A DNA stretch of 38,759 nucleotides from Bacteroidota bacterium (GCA_947450355.1 CANFVB010000005.1:1-38759), one strand, 5' to 3'; counted from the first letter of the stretch, positions 9,149-16,572 are shown. Program-made: numbers and translations. The notes: generated from the letters alone by a model not told the origin.

Positions 9149-10201
9149 TTAATTTCTAAAAGCATCCAAAGCCATTGATGGTTTTCCGTTGGATTGCCAA
9201 CAATTTAATTGATAACCACTCCAATTTTTCTCTCCTTCGGGCTCCCAATAAATTACTCCGAGTCCTTTGTGATTTGGGACGTTTTTTACTGCGGCTATTG
9301 TGGCAGCAAGCATGTTATAAGTATTTTGAACCAATGTAAAATCACCACCAACTTCTACAACCATAACTTCTTTGCCGTAGCGAGAAACCATATCGTTGAG
9401 GTTGTTTTGCAAATCTGAAATCGTAGCTGTATAATCGCTGTTAATCCAATAGGGATAATATGAAAGTCCAATTACGTCATATTTTACATTATTTGTTCTT
9501 GCATTATCAAAAAACCATCTGAATCGAGCATTGTCATTACCTTTGTCAATGTGAACAACAACTTTTATAGAAGTATCAATTGCTTTTGTAGCTTCATAGC
9601 CTTTATTTAACAATTGTGCTAATTGACCAAAATTAGTATAACTTCCATCTGGCCATAACATTCCGCTTGGAATTTCATTGCCGATTTGAACCCATTCTGG
9701 AGTTACTCCGACTGATTTTAAGGCGGTAAGCACCTCAAAAGTATGGTTGTAAACATCATTTAACAGCATTGGAAAAGTATGACTTGCCCAAGAAGCAGGT
9801 TTGGTTTGTTTCGCTGGATCAGCCCAAGAATCGCTATAATGAAAGTCAATCATAATGCGCATTCCCATATTTTTTGCTCTCAAAGCCATTGCAACAGTTT
9901 CGTCTTTGCTGCAATGTCCATTAATTCTATCATTAGAGGGGTTTACAAAAACACGCAAACGAATCGTATTAATTCCGCGGTCTTTCAGTAGTTGCAAGCA
10001 GTTTTTTTCAGTTCCATCGGTATCATAATATTTATAACCCGTTGCTTCCATTTGTGACAACCAACCCACATCAGCTCCTTTTGCAAAAGTATCCGTATTT
10101 ATTGGTATTGAATAAGTTGTTTGAGATTTACTACACGACGAAAATAGCATTGTAAATAAAAATGCTAATGAAAAAAGTACTTTAGATTTGGGATTTTTCA
10201 T
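9149..10201 (-). CDS. GH53 arabinogalactan endo-beta-1,4-galactanase, lipoprotein
   Basis: This is a 350-aa secreted enzyme. The N-terminus MKNPKSKVLFSLAFLFTMLFSSC is a lipoprotein signal with lipobox FSSC. After the Cys (SKSQTT) there is no acidic surface-export signal of the Bacteroidota type, so surface display is uncertain. The TIM barrel starts with FAKGADVGWLSQMEATG. The acid/base Glu is in VQIGNEIPSGMLWPDG and the nucleophile is likely the Glu in VMVVEVGGDF; INTIRLRVFVNP and YDVIGLSYYPYW are GH53 blocks. The family cuts beta-1,4-galactan in type I arabinogalactan and pectin side chains. It lies 3 nt after galM and 10 nt before the GH2 gene, giving a coherent galactan degradation unit. 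Confidence is high for the family and good for the substrate. Confidence 0.92.
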   Translation of the reverse strand: MKNPKSKVLFSLAFLFTMLFSSCSKSQTTYSIPINTDTFAKGADVGWLSQMEATGYKYYDTDGTEKNCLQLLKDRGINTIRLRVFVNPSNDRINGHCSKDETVAMALRAKNMGMRIMIDFHYSDSWADPAKQTKPASWASHTFPMLLNDVYNHTFEVLTALKSVGVTPEWVQIGNEIPSGMLWPDGSYTNFGQLAQLLNKGYEATKAIDTSIKVVVHIDKGNDNARFRWFFDNARTNNVKYDVIGLSYYPYWINSDYTATISDLQNNLNDMVSRYGKEVMVVEVGGDFTLVQNTYNMLAATIAAVKNVPNHKGLGVIYWEPEGEKNWSGYQLNCWQSNGKPSMALDAFRN

Positions 10202-10204
10202 AGT

Positions 10205-11242
10205 TTAATAAATTTCAAATTTATAAATAGTTTTATGCAAATAGGTTTCACCTTTTTTCAAAACAGCAGTTGGAAAATGACTGTGATTGGGAGCGTCTGG
10301 AAAATTTTGAGTTTCAAAACAAATTCCGCTTAACGGATTATAGATTGTATTTTCTTTGCCTTTTATTCGTGCGTCACAATTTCCACCAACATAAATATGA
10401 ACGGATGGCTGATTGGTATAAACAAACATTTTAAGATTATTTCTTTCGCTAAAAAGAGAAGCCGCCACTTCATTTTCATTATTTAAAACAAAAGAAGTAT
10501 CTATTTTTGAAGGGCATTTTCTTGTTGCTGAAAAGTCAAAAGGACAGTTATTGACTTTTAGAATATAGCCGGTGGGGATATTTTCAGTATCTGTTTCTAA
10601 TATTTTGTGTGAATTGACAAATAAATCTTGATTTGAAACCGTTTTCGAATGTCCATCAAGGTTAAAATAACTGTGATTTGTTAAATTTATTATTGTGTCT
10701 TCAGTAGTTGTAGCTTTATATTCAATAATTAATTCGTTTTCTTCGGACAGCGTATATTTTAATTCCACAGTTAAATCTCCTGGGAAATTCCCGTCATTAT
10801 TTGGACTTAAATAACTTAAAGTGATAGATGGATTTTCTTCATAAGAAACGTTTTTTACTTTCCATATTTTCTGGCTAAAACCACTATTTCCACCGTGAAG
10901 CGAATTATTATTATGATTTTTATCTAATTGATATTTTTTATTATTTAAACTAAATAATCCCTGATTAATTCTTCCAGCATATCTTCCAACTGTTGCTCCA
11001 AAATAAGGAGAGCCATCAAACCCAAAAGATTTTATATAATCATCCAAAGTATCAAAACCCAAAACTACATCTATAATTTTTCCATTTTTCAAAGGGGTTT
11101 TTATGGAAGTAATTGTTGCGCCAAAAGTGATAATTTTAACTTTAAAGCCATTTTTATTTCTTAATTCATAAGAGTATACTGCTTCGCTATTGGGCATAAT
11201 ACCAAATTTTTTCTCTTGCGAATTAATAATAATTGAAGGCAT
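10205..11242 (-). CDS. galM: Aldose 1-epimerase (galactose mutarotase)
   Basis: This 345-aa protein without a signal peptide is therefore a cytoplasmic mutarotase that interconverts beta- and alpha-galactose, the form GalK uses. Family blocks are GRYAGRINQG (about residue 87), NSLHGGNSGF with a catalytic-region His, LTNHSYFNLDG with the conserved His, and CFETQNFPDAPNH with the catalytic Glu near residue 310. It is the first gene of the operon. The intergenic stretch upstream carries a TAATTTTG -7 box and an operator-like direct repeat. Only 3 nt separate it from the GH53 gene. Motifs and length are complete. Confidence 0.95.
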   Translation of the reverse strand: MPSIIINSQEKKFGIMPNSEAVYSYELRNKNGFKVKIITFGATITSIKTPLKNGKIIDVVLGFDTLDDYIKSFGFDGSPYFGATVGRYAGRINQGLFSLNNKKYQLDKNHNNNSLHGGNSGFSQKIWKVKNVSYEENPSITLSYLSPNNDGNFPGDLTVELKYTLSEENELIIEYKATTTEDTIINLTNHSYFNLDGHSKTVSNQDLFVNSHKILETDTENIPTGYILKVNNCPFDFSATRKCPSKIDTSFVLNNENEVAASLFSERNNLKMFVYTNQPSVHIYVGGNCDARIKGKENTIYNPLSGICFETQNFPDAPNHSHFPTAVLKKGETYLHKTIYKFEIY

Positions 11243-11267
11243 TTTTTGTTTATTATAATAATAATTT

Positions 11268-11275
11268 CAAAATTA
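11268..11275 (-). promoter_or_regulatory. Candidate -7 box (TAATTTTG) of the galactan operon
   Basis: Minus-strand TAATTTTG matches TAnnTTTG and lies about 26 bp upstream of the galM ATG. No TTG occurs at the proper -33 distance; that position is occupied by a CTGGTA half-site, which suggests a promoter dependent on, or blocked by, the divergent GntR-type regulator. Confidence 0.5.
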
Positions 11276-11296
11276 TGTTATTTTATTTTAATTACA

Positions 11297-11312
11297 TACC
11301 AGTACCTACCAG
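11297..11312. promoter_or_regulatory. Direct-repeat operator candidate (CTGGTA, 10-bp period)
   Basis: On the minus strand the sequence reads CTGGTAGGTACTGGTA, two CTGGTA units one helical turn apart. It is GC-richer than the surrounding AT-rich spacer. It sits between the divergent galM and GntR-regulator genes and overlaps the -33 position of the galM promoter. It is the best candidate for the binding site of the regulator encoded at 11344-12342. Confidence 0.5.
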
Positions 11313-11343
11313 TTTTTGTAACTTGCGAAAAATTTAAATTCAG

Positions 11344-12342
11344 ATGAAGCTAATTTCTATTCAAGCCAATATTGGAATTCCCAAATATAAACAAATTATT
11401 TCCTCGATTGAAAAAGCAATTGAAGAAGGAAAATTAGTGAAAGGTGAAAAATTACCATCAATAAATAAGATTTGTTTGGAGTTTTCATTATCAAGAGATA
11501 CGGTTTTTCAGGCGTATGAAGAATTAAAAAAGCGAGGGATAATTTTCTCAATTCTTGGTAAAGGTTATTATATAAAAAGCACTGAAATCAATATAAAGCA
11601 AAGAATTTTCTTGTTATTTGATGAGTTAAATATTTTCAAAGAAGACATTTACAATTCCTTTTTATTGCATATTGGAAAGGATGTACAAGTAGATATTTTC
11701 TTTCATCATTTTAATATTGAAGTGTTTAAAAAGTTGATAAATGACAGTAATGGTAATTATACAAAATATATTATTATGCCTACAAATTTGGCTGAAGCAC
11801 CTTCGATAATTAAAACCCTACCGGTTAATGATGTTTTTATTTTAGATCAAACGAACTCAGACCTTGTTGAATTCCCATCAGTTTTTCAAAACTTCGTTAC
11901 TGATATTTATAATGCTTTACTAATTGGAAAGCCAGAATTGGATAAATACAAAAAACTAATTATCATTTTTCCAGGGTTTCGAGAACCCATTGGAATGAAA
12001 ATAGGATTTGAGAAATTTTGCAATGATTTTCATTTCGAATATGAAATTATTTCAGAATTTTCAGATAAAAACATCAAAATCGGGGAGGTTTATATAATTC
12101 CAAATGATAGGGATTTAGTTGGAGTTATAGAAAAATCAAAAAATCAAAATTTAAAAATTGGCATTGATTTCGGAATCATATCTTATAATGAAACGCCTCT
12201 GAAAAAAGTAGTAGAAAACGGAATTACAACCATTTCAACTGATTTTATTGCAATGGGTAAGATTGTAGCCGAAATGATTCTCAACGGTAAAAAGGAACAA
12301 ATCGAAAACAAATGTTCCTTGATTATTCGGAATTCATTATAA
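11344..12342 (+). CDS. GntR-family regulator with a LacI-type (periplasmic-binding-protein-like) sensor domain
   Basis: This is a 332-aa protein. Residues about 10-78 form a GntR winged helix (PKYKQIISSIEKAIEEG, GEKLPSINKICLEFSLSRDTV, YEELKKRGII, GKGYYI). Residues about 88-325 form a two-lobed sugar-sensor domain beginning at RIFLLFDELNIFKEDIYNSF. This architecture is common for regulators of single sugar operons in Bacteroidota. The gene is divergent from galM across 101 bp containing a CTGGTA direct repeat, so it very probably controls the galactan/galactose operon in response to galactose or an oligosaccharide. Whether it activates or represses is not settled by the sequence. Its stop codon directly abuts the stop of the convergent GAF gene. 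Confidence 0.9.
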   Translation: MKLISIQANIGIPKYKQIISSIEKAIEEGKLVKGEKLPSINKICLEFSLSRDTVFQAYEELKKRGIIFSILGKGYYIKSTEINIKQRIFLLFDELNIFKEDIYNSFLLHIGKDVQVDIFFHHFNIEVFKKLINDSNGNYTKYIIMPTNLAEAPSIIKTLPVNDVFILDQTNSDLVEFPSVFQNFVTDIYNALLIGKPELDKYKKLIIIFPGFREPIGMKIGFEKFCNDFHFEYEIISEFSDKNIKIGEVYIIPNDRDLVGVIEKSKNQNLKIGIDFGIISYNETPLKKVVENGITTISTDFIAMGKIVAEMILNGKKEQIENKCSLIIRNSL

Positions 12343-12798
12343 CTAAAAAAGTTTCGCAATTTCGCTATTCACAAACTCCAAAAAGCGTTCGTCAGCAGCT
12401 GTAAAAGGATCTAAAACATTAGAATCAATATCTATTTGACCAATATTTTCACCATTTACAAATAACGGAACTACAATTTCAGATTTTACCGTAAAACTAC
12501 ACGCAATATAATTGTCTTGCGCTGCAACATCAGGAACGACAAAATTTTCATTTGAAACTGCCACTTGTCCACAAATTCCTTTACCGAAAGGAATTACCGT
12601 ATGATCCGTTGGTGCGCCAACATAAGGGCCAAGTAGTAATTCTTCTTTTTCGCCATTTCGAAAATAAAATCCAACCCAATTATAATAAGATATATTCTGT
12701 TCAAGAAGTTCGCAAATTTGCTTTAGTTTTTCATCACGAGTTGTAATTTTGTCAGAAACCAGCTCAATTATCAATGGTTTTAATGCGTCAAAAGTCAT
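12343..12798 (-). CDS. GAF-domain protein, free methionine-R-sulfoxide reductase-like
   Basis: This 151-aa single-GAF cytoplasmic protein resembles free methionine-R-sulfoxide reductase (fRMsr), which reduces free Met-R-O. NWVGFYF, LLLGPYVGAP, IPFGKGICGQVA, NYIACS, KSEIVVPL and GQIDIDS are family blocks. Cys76 (GICG) and Cys100 (IACS) correspond to two of the three redox cysteines of the E. coli enzyme, including the one regarded as catalytic. The third, ten residues before Cys76, is His66 here, so the reduction cycle must use another resolving thiol, or the protein has drifted from the activity. It stands alone between the convergent regulator and the divergent xrtF. Confidence 0.8.
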   Translation of the reverse strand: MTFDALKPLIIELVSDKITTRDEKLKQICELLEQNISYYNWVGFYFRNGEKEELLLGPYVGAPTDHTVIPFGKGICGQVAVSNENFVVPDVAAQDNYIACSFTVKSEIVVPLFVNGENIGQIDIDSNVLDPFTAADERFLEFVNSEIAKLF

Positions 12799-12825
12799 AA
12801 TTTATATTTTTACAAAAGTATTTAA

Positions 12826-12854
12826 TTGTTGTTGTCTATTTTTACATAAATTTG
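12826..12854 (+). promoter_or_regulatory. xrtF promoter (TTG-N18-TAAATTTG)
   Basis: TTG at 12826-12828 and TAAATTTG at 12847-12854 are 18 nt apart, a full match to the Flavobacterium consensus TTG-N17-23-TAnnTTTG. The -7 box overlaps the upstream TTG codon at 12852, so transcription should begin near 12861, downstream of that codon. This decides in favour of the TTG at 12870 as the xrtF start. Confidence 0.6.
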
Positions 12855-12869
12855 TTAAAAATTATAATT

Positions 12870-13421
12870 TTGAAGAAATACTGGTCTCAATACAAGCCGT
12901 TTTTACTTTTCTTAGGTAAATTTACCTTGACTTATTTGGTTTTGACATTTGCCTATCAATATTATCTGAACCAATTTGATTTAAAAAATCACGAAGTTGA
13001 TGGTTTTACAAAATTAGTTACAAGTCAAGTAGAACAGACGCTGTTGTTTTTTAATTGTGATGTACATTCAGAATTGCACCCAACACAACCGAGTTATAAG
13101 TTTTTTTACAATGGGAAATACATCTCAAGAATCGTTGAAGGTTGTAATGCTTTAAGTGTAATTATTTTATTTATTGCGTTCGTAATTGCTTTTTCGGGAA
13201 AATTAAAATACACAATTCCATACATAATAGGTGGAAGTTTGATTATTCATATTTTGAATATTACCAGAATTGCACTTCTAATGGTAGCTTTTTACAATTT
13301 TCCCGAATTCAATACTTTATTGCACGACATTCTTTTTCCTTTAATTATTTATGGAACTGTATTTGTTTTGTGGGTAATTTGGGTTAATAAATTTTCTTAT
13401 TATGCTAAAAAAACTACTTAA
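12870..13421 (+). CDS. xrtF: Exosortase family protein XrtF
   Basis: This 183-aa polytopic membrane protein has the exosortase catalytic triad: Cys92 in IVEGCNALSVI, Arg133 in ILNITRIALL, and His152 in LLHDILFPLIIYG. Exosortases are transpeptidase-like enzymes that process C-terminal sorting signals at the inner membrane. XrtF is the short Flavobacteriia form, always seen with a small partner membrane protein, which here overlaps by 20 nt. No ATG is available at the N-terminus. Reading frames begin at TTG 12852 or TTG 12870. The promoter -7 box covers the first, and MKKYWSQYKPFLLF from the second looks like a normal family start. No protein with a recognisable sorting tail is encoded nearby, so its substrate lies elsewhere. 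Confidence 0.88.
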   Translation: MKKYWSQYKPFLLFLGKFTLTYLVLTFAYQYYLNQFDLKNHEVDGFTKLVTSQVEQTLLFFNCDVHSELHPTQPSYKFFYNGKYISRIVEGCNALSVIILFIAFVIAFSGKLKYTIPYIIGGSLIIHILNITRIALLMVAFYNFPEFNTLLHDILFPLIIYGTVFVLWVIWVNKFSYYAKKTT

Positions 13422-13845
13422 TAATAAACTGAGAATACTGATTTTAATAGTATTGATATCGTTTTTGGCGATGATTCGAATATTCGAGAAATCGATATTT
13501 TACGATCCTTTGCTGAATTATTTCAAATCGGATTATACTAATTTTCCATTGCCAATACTAGATAACTTCAAATTATTTTTTGGATTATTTTTTAGATATT
13601 TATTAAATACAATAGTATCAATTGCTATAATTTATGTTGCTTTTAAAGACTTTGGATTGGTCAAATTCGCCTCTATTTTGTATCTTATTTTCTTTGTAAT
13701 TCTAATTGCAATTTTCTTTTTCGTACTTTCATTTTATGGCGAAGAAAGCAAAATGACATTGTTTTATATCCGAAGATTTTTAATTCAACCGCTATTATTA
13801 TTGTTATTCATTCCAGGTTTTTATATTCAAAAACAAAGCAAATAA
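13402..13845 (+). CDS. Exosortase F system-associated membrane protein
   Basis: This 147-aa hydrophobic protein has about four transmembrane helices (residues ~10-28, 48-78, 83-110 and 125-142) separated by short polar loops such as IFEKSIFYDPLLNYFKS and YGEESKMTLFYIRRFLIQP. The loop FYIRRFLIQPLLLL and the position directly downstream of xrtF (20-nt overlap in another frame) match the dedicated partner family found next to XrtF. It has no known catalytic motif. The overlap implies coupled translation and probably a physical complex with XrtF. The role (membrane scaffold or substrate presentation) is inference. Confidence 0.82.
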   Translation: MLKKLLNNKLRILILIVLISFLAMIRIFEKSIFYDPLLNYFKSDYTNFPLPILDNFKLFFGLFFRYLLNTIVSIAIIYVAFKDFGLVKFASILYLIFFVILIAIFFFVLSFYGEESKMTLFYIRRFLIQPLLLLLFIPGFYIQKQSK

Positions 13846-13906
13846 TGTAATATTTTCATTACCTTTAAGTAGGCGTTAAATTCTTTACTATTTAAATTTA
13901 AAGAAG

Positions 13907-14737
13907 ATGAAAATTGTAAAACATTCAGGTGATATTGTTGATTTCAATCCCGAAAAATTAAAAATTTCGCTTCTCAAATCTGGTGCAAATTCAGACGTCG
14001 TAAATGATATTCTAAAATCCATTAGAAAAGAATTATACGAAGGAATTCCTACCAAAAAAATTTATAAAATGGCTTTTGCATTGTTGAAAAAAGAAGCCAA
14101 TGCACACGCTGCGAGATATAATTTACGTTCAGCACTTCAATTATTAGGACCTTCCGGATTTTTTTTCGAGAAATATATTGCCCGTATTTTTCAAGCAGAA
14201 CATTTTGAAACAAAACTAAATTTGACGTTACAAGGAAAATGTATTTCTCACGAAATTGATGTTTTAATTAAAAAAAACAATCTGATTTCGATGGTAGAAT
14301 GTAAGTTTCACGCAGGAAGAGAAGCCGTTTCGGATGTGAAAGTGCCAATGTATATTTTGTCCCGTTTCAATGATTTGAAAGACAAGGAATATTCAATTTT
14401 CTCTAAAAAAGATAGTATTTCTAAGTGTTGGATTGTCACCAATAATCGTTTTACATCAGATGCAATTGCTTTCGCAAAATGTTCTGGATTGAATTTATTG
14501 AGTTGGAATTACCCCGAATTAAACAACTTAAAAACAAAAAACGATTTTGATTATTTGTATCCAGTAACCTGTTTGACCACTTTATCACTTGGTGAAAAAG
14601 ACAAACTTTTAATTTTAGATGTGCTATTAGTTAAAGAAATAGTCAATAATTCTGAATGCCTCGAAAAAATTGGATTAAGTCCCAATCGAATAAAAAATGT
14701 GCTAAAAGAAGCTTCTGAATTGTGTAAATATATTTGA
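13907..14737 (+). CDS. ATP-cone domain fused to a PD-(D/E)XK (Mrr-like) nuclease
   Basis: This is a 276-aa protein. Residues 1-85 are an ATP-cone, the nucleotide-sensing domain of ribonucleotide reductases and NrdR (KHSGDIVDFNPEKLKISLLKSGA, IPTKKIYKMAFALLKK, ARYNLRSAL). Residues ~86-205 form a restriction-endonuclease-like fold: helix with Glu89 (GFFFEKYIARIF), HEIDVLI with Asp118, and MVECKFH with Glu131-x-Lys133, giving the D...ExK site. A helical tail (about 225-276) includes KIGLSPNRIKNVLKEA. The whole suggests a DNA (or RNA) nuclease gated by ATP/dATP. It lies 26 nt before the beta-CASP nuclease on the same strand, so the two are likely expressed together. No classical methyltransferase or specificity subunit is nearby. 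The domains are clear; the biological role is unknown. Confidence 0.85.
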   Translation: MKIVKHSGDIVDFNPEKLKISLLKSGANSDVVNDILKSIRKELYEGIPTKKIYKMAFALLKKEANAHAARYNLRSALQLLGPSGFFFEKYIARIFQAEHFETKLNLTLQGKCISHEIDVLIKKNNLISMVECKFHAGREAVSDVKVPMYILSRFNDLKDKEYSIFSKKDSISKCWIVTNNRFTSDAIAFAKCSGLNLLSWNYPELNNLKTKNDFDYLYPVTCLTTLSLGEKDKLLILDVLLVKEIVNNSECLEKIGLSPNRIKNVLKEASELCKYI

Positions 14738-14763
14738 GTTTAATAACATTAAATAAATTTAAG

Positions 14764-16119
14764 ATGAAAGTGAAATTTATTGGCGGAGCAGGAACGGTAA
14801 CAGGTTCCAAAACATTAATCGAAAGCAATGGAATTCGGATTTTAATTGATTGCGGTTTATTTCAAGGAATAAAACCACTGCGAGAACTCAATTGGGAACC
14901 ACTTCCTATTTTGCCTTCAACAATTGATTTTGTATTATTAACCCACGGACATTTAGATCATTCTGGATGGCTTCCAAGGTTAGTAAATCAAGGGTTTGAT
15001 GGTAAAATATATTGCACAAGTCCAACGAAAGATATTGCAAAATTAATTCTTTTGGACAGTGCAAAAATTCAAGAAGAAGAGGCGAGAAAAGCAAATGAAG
15101 GGAAGTATTCGAAACATCAAATTGCAGAACCGCTTTATACTGTGGAACAAGCTCAAAAAGTTTTTTCGCATTTCAGAGTCATTAAAACCAATGAATCAAT
15201 TGCTTTAGATGCCGAAATTGAAGCTCGGTTTTTTAATGCTGGACATATTATTGGGGCGTGTAGTATCGAATTGAAAATTGAAAATAAAATCTTAGTTTTT
15301 TCTGGGGATATTGGTCGTGACAATGATGTTTTGATGTATGCGCCCGTAAAACCTAAAAAAGCGGATTATATTTTTCTTGAAAGCACGTATGGAAATCGGA
15401 TTCATCCCAATAAAGATTCTAAATTAGAATTGGAAATGTACATTAATACAACTTTTCAAAAAGGAGGAACAATCATTATTCCGAGTTTTGCTGTGGAACG
15501 AGCGCAAAGTATAATGTATTTGCTTTGGCAGCTTAAAAAAGAAGACAGAATCCCAAATATTCCATATATAATTGATACCCCAATGGGAATTTCAGCGTTG
15601 GATATTTTTTCAAATAATAAAAAATGGCATAAATTATCGTTGGACGAATGTTTTGAAATGGAGAAAATGTTCACTTTAGTTTCAGATTATCAGGAGACGA
15701 TGAATGTCATTTTTGACGAACAATCCAAAGTGGTAATTGCTGCAAGCGGAATGGTTACGGGCGGTCGGGTTCTGAGTTATTTGGAACATTATATAGGTTT
15801 GCCCGAAACAACGATTGTTATTGTAGGTTTTCAAGCGGAAGGAACTCGCGGGCGAAAATTATTGGAAGGCGCAAAAGAATTGAAAATCCATGGAAAATAT
15901 TATCCTGTTTTGGCAACAATTCTCGAAATTGAAGGATTATCGGCTCACGGCGATCAAAATGATTTGGTAAATTGGCTTTCAGAATTGGAAAATATACCTA
16001 AAAAAATATTTTTAGTACACGGAGAAAACCAACCTGCCGATGAATTACGAATTAAAATCATTGAAAAATATCATTTTGAATGTACAATTCCATTAATGGG
16101 ACAAGAATTTGAATTGTAA
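14764..16119 (+). CDS. Metallo-beta-lactamase/beta-CASP nuclease (CPSF-like RNase)
   Basis: This is a 451-aa soluble protein. The start is the ATG at 14764 (MKVKFIGGAGTVTGS); an upstream TTG at 14734 overlaps the previous stop and is rejected. Metal ligands are LLTHGHLDHSG (H61, H63, D65, H66), GHIIGACS, FSGDIGRD, and the C-terminal SAHGDQ and HGE motifs of the beta-CASP/RMMBL part. ESTYGNR and AASGMVTGGRVLSYL are typical of the bacterial and archaeal CPSF73-like group, which act as endo/exoribonucleases with two zinc ions. The length matches stand-alone family members. It follows the ATP-cone nuclease by 26 nt. A role in RNA decay or processing is likely from the family; a shared function with its neighbour is inference. 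Confidence 0.9.
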   Translation: MKVKFIGGAGTVTGSKTLIESNGIRILIDCGLFQGIKPLRELNWEPLPILPSTIDFVLLTHGHLDHSGWLPRLVNQGFDGKIYCTSPTKDIAKLILLDSAKIQEEEARKANEGKYSKHQIAEPLYTVEQAQKVFSHFRVIKTNESIALDAEIEARFFNAGHIIGACSIELKIENKILVFSGDIGRDNDVLMYAPVKPKKADYIFLESTYGNRIHPNKDSKLELEMYINTTFQKGGTIIIPSFAVERAQSIMYLLWQLKKEDRIPNIPYIIDTPMGISALDIFSNNKKWHKLSLDECFEMEKMFTLVSDYQETMNVIFDEQSKVVIAASGMVTGGRVLSYLEHYIGLPETTIVIVGFQAEGTRGRKLLEGAKELKIHGKYYPVLATILEIEGLSAHGDQNDLVNWLSELENIPKKIFLVHGENQPADELRIKIIEKYHFECTIPLMGQEFEL

Positions 16120-16132
16120 AATTTAACAAGAA

Positions 16133-16166
16133 TTTGATTTTAAACAAATTTTATCTACTAACTTTG
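16133..16166 (+). promoter_or_regulatory. Promoter of the metal module (TTTG-N22-TAACTTTG)
   Basis: TTTG at 16133-16136 and TAACTTTG at 16159-16166 are 22 nt apart and match the Bacteroidota consensus at both elements. The -7 box ends only 4 nt before the ATG at 16171, so the transcript should start at or almost at the start codon (leaderless or nearly so), or the mRNA uses another start. Confidence 0.6.
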
Positions 16167-16170
16167 TAGT

Positions 16171-16572
16171 ATGAATTTCAGAAAACATATTTGTACTTTA
16201 CTTGCGGTTTTATTGTTGGTTTCCAACGTAGGATTTGCATTTAATGTGCATTATTGTGGCGACGAAATTGCTTCTGTTTCTTTAAAATCTGCATTTTCAT
16301 CAAATAATACCGAAGAAAACTGCTGTGGAATTGTAGAAGAAAAATCCCATTGTTGTAAAGATAAAGTATTTCATTTTCAGAAAAAATCAGAAACTTCTAC
16401 CTTAAATGTACTTACTTTCAATTCTGATATTTTATTTTTAAATCAAGATTGGAAACCATTTCTAATTACTTCAACACCGAATTTCAAGAGAAATTCAATT
16501 ACTTCTTATTTTTGCGATGCCAATTCGCCACCGTTTTTTAAGTTGTACAGCCAATATATTTTCTACGCCTAA
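16171..16572 (+). CDS. HYC_CC_PP family small exported Cys-rich protein
   Basis: This is a 133-aa protein with an N-terminal signal peptide (MNFRKHICTLLAVLLLVSNVGFA). It has the features that name the family: HYC at residues 27-29 (NVHYCGDE), Cys-Cys pairs at 51-52 (NCCG) and 61-62 (HCCKDK), and a C-terminal SPPFFKLYSQY with Pro120-Pro121. Family members occur almost only next to TonB-dependent receptors and HMA proteins in Bacteroidota; their function is unproven. The His/Cys motifs in an exported protein point to soft-metal binding, most likely copper. It begins the three-gene module, 71 nt before the receptor, with a near-leaderless promoter just upstream. Confidence 0.82.
   Translation: MNFRKHICTLLAVLLLVSNVGFAFNVHYCGDEIASVSLKSAFSSNNTEENCCGIVEEKSHCCKDKVFHFQKKSETSTLNVLTFNSDILFLNQDWKPFLITSTPNFKRNSITSYFCDANSPPFFKLYSQYIFYA

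Noticed and set aside
9139..9165. Longer start for the GH2 enzyme at 9165
   Set aside because: It overlaps the GH53 3' end and puts nine residues before a normal signal peptide; the ATG at 9138 is better placed.
12852..12869. xrtF start at TTG 12852
   Set aside because: The codon overlaps a consensus -7 promoter box, so it would not be in the mRNA.
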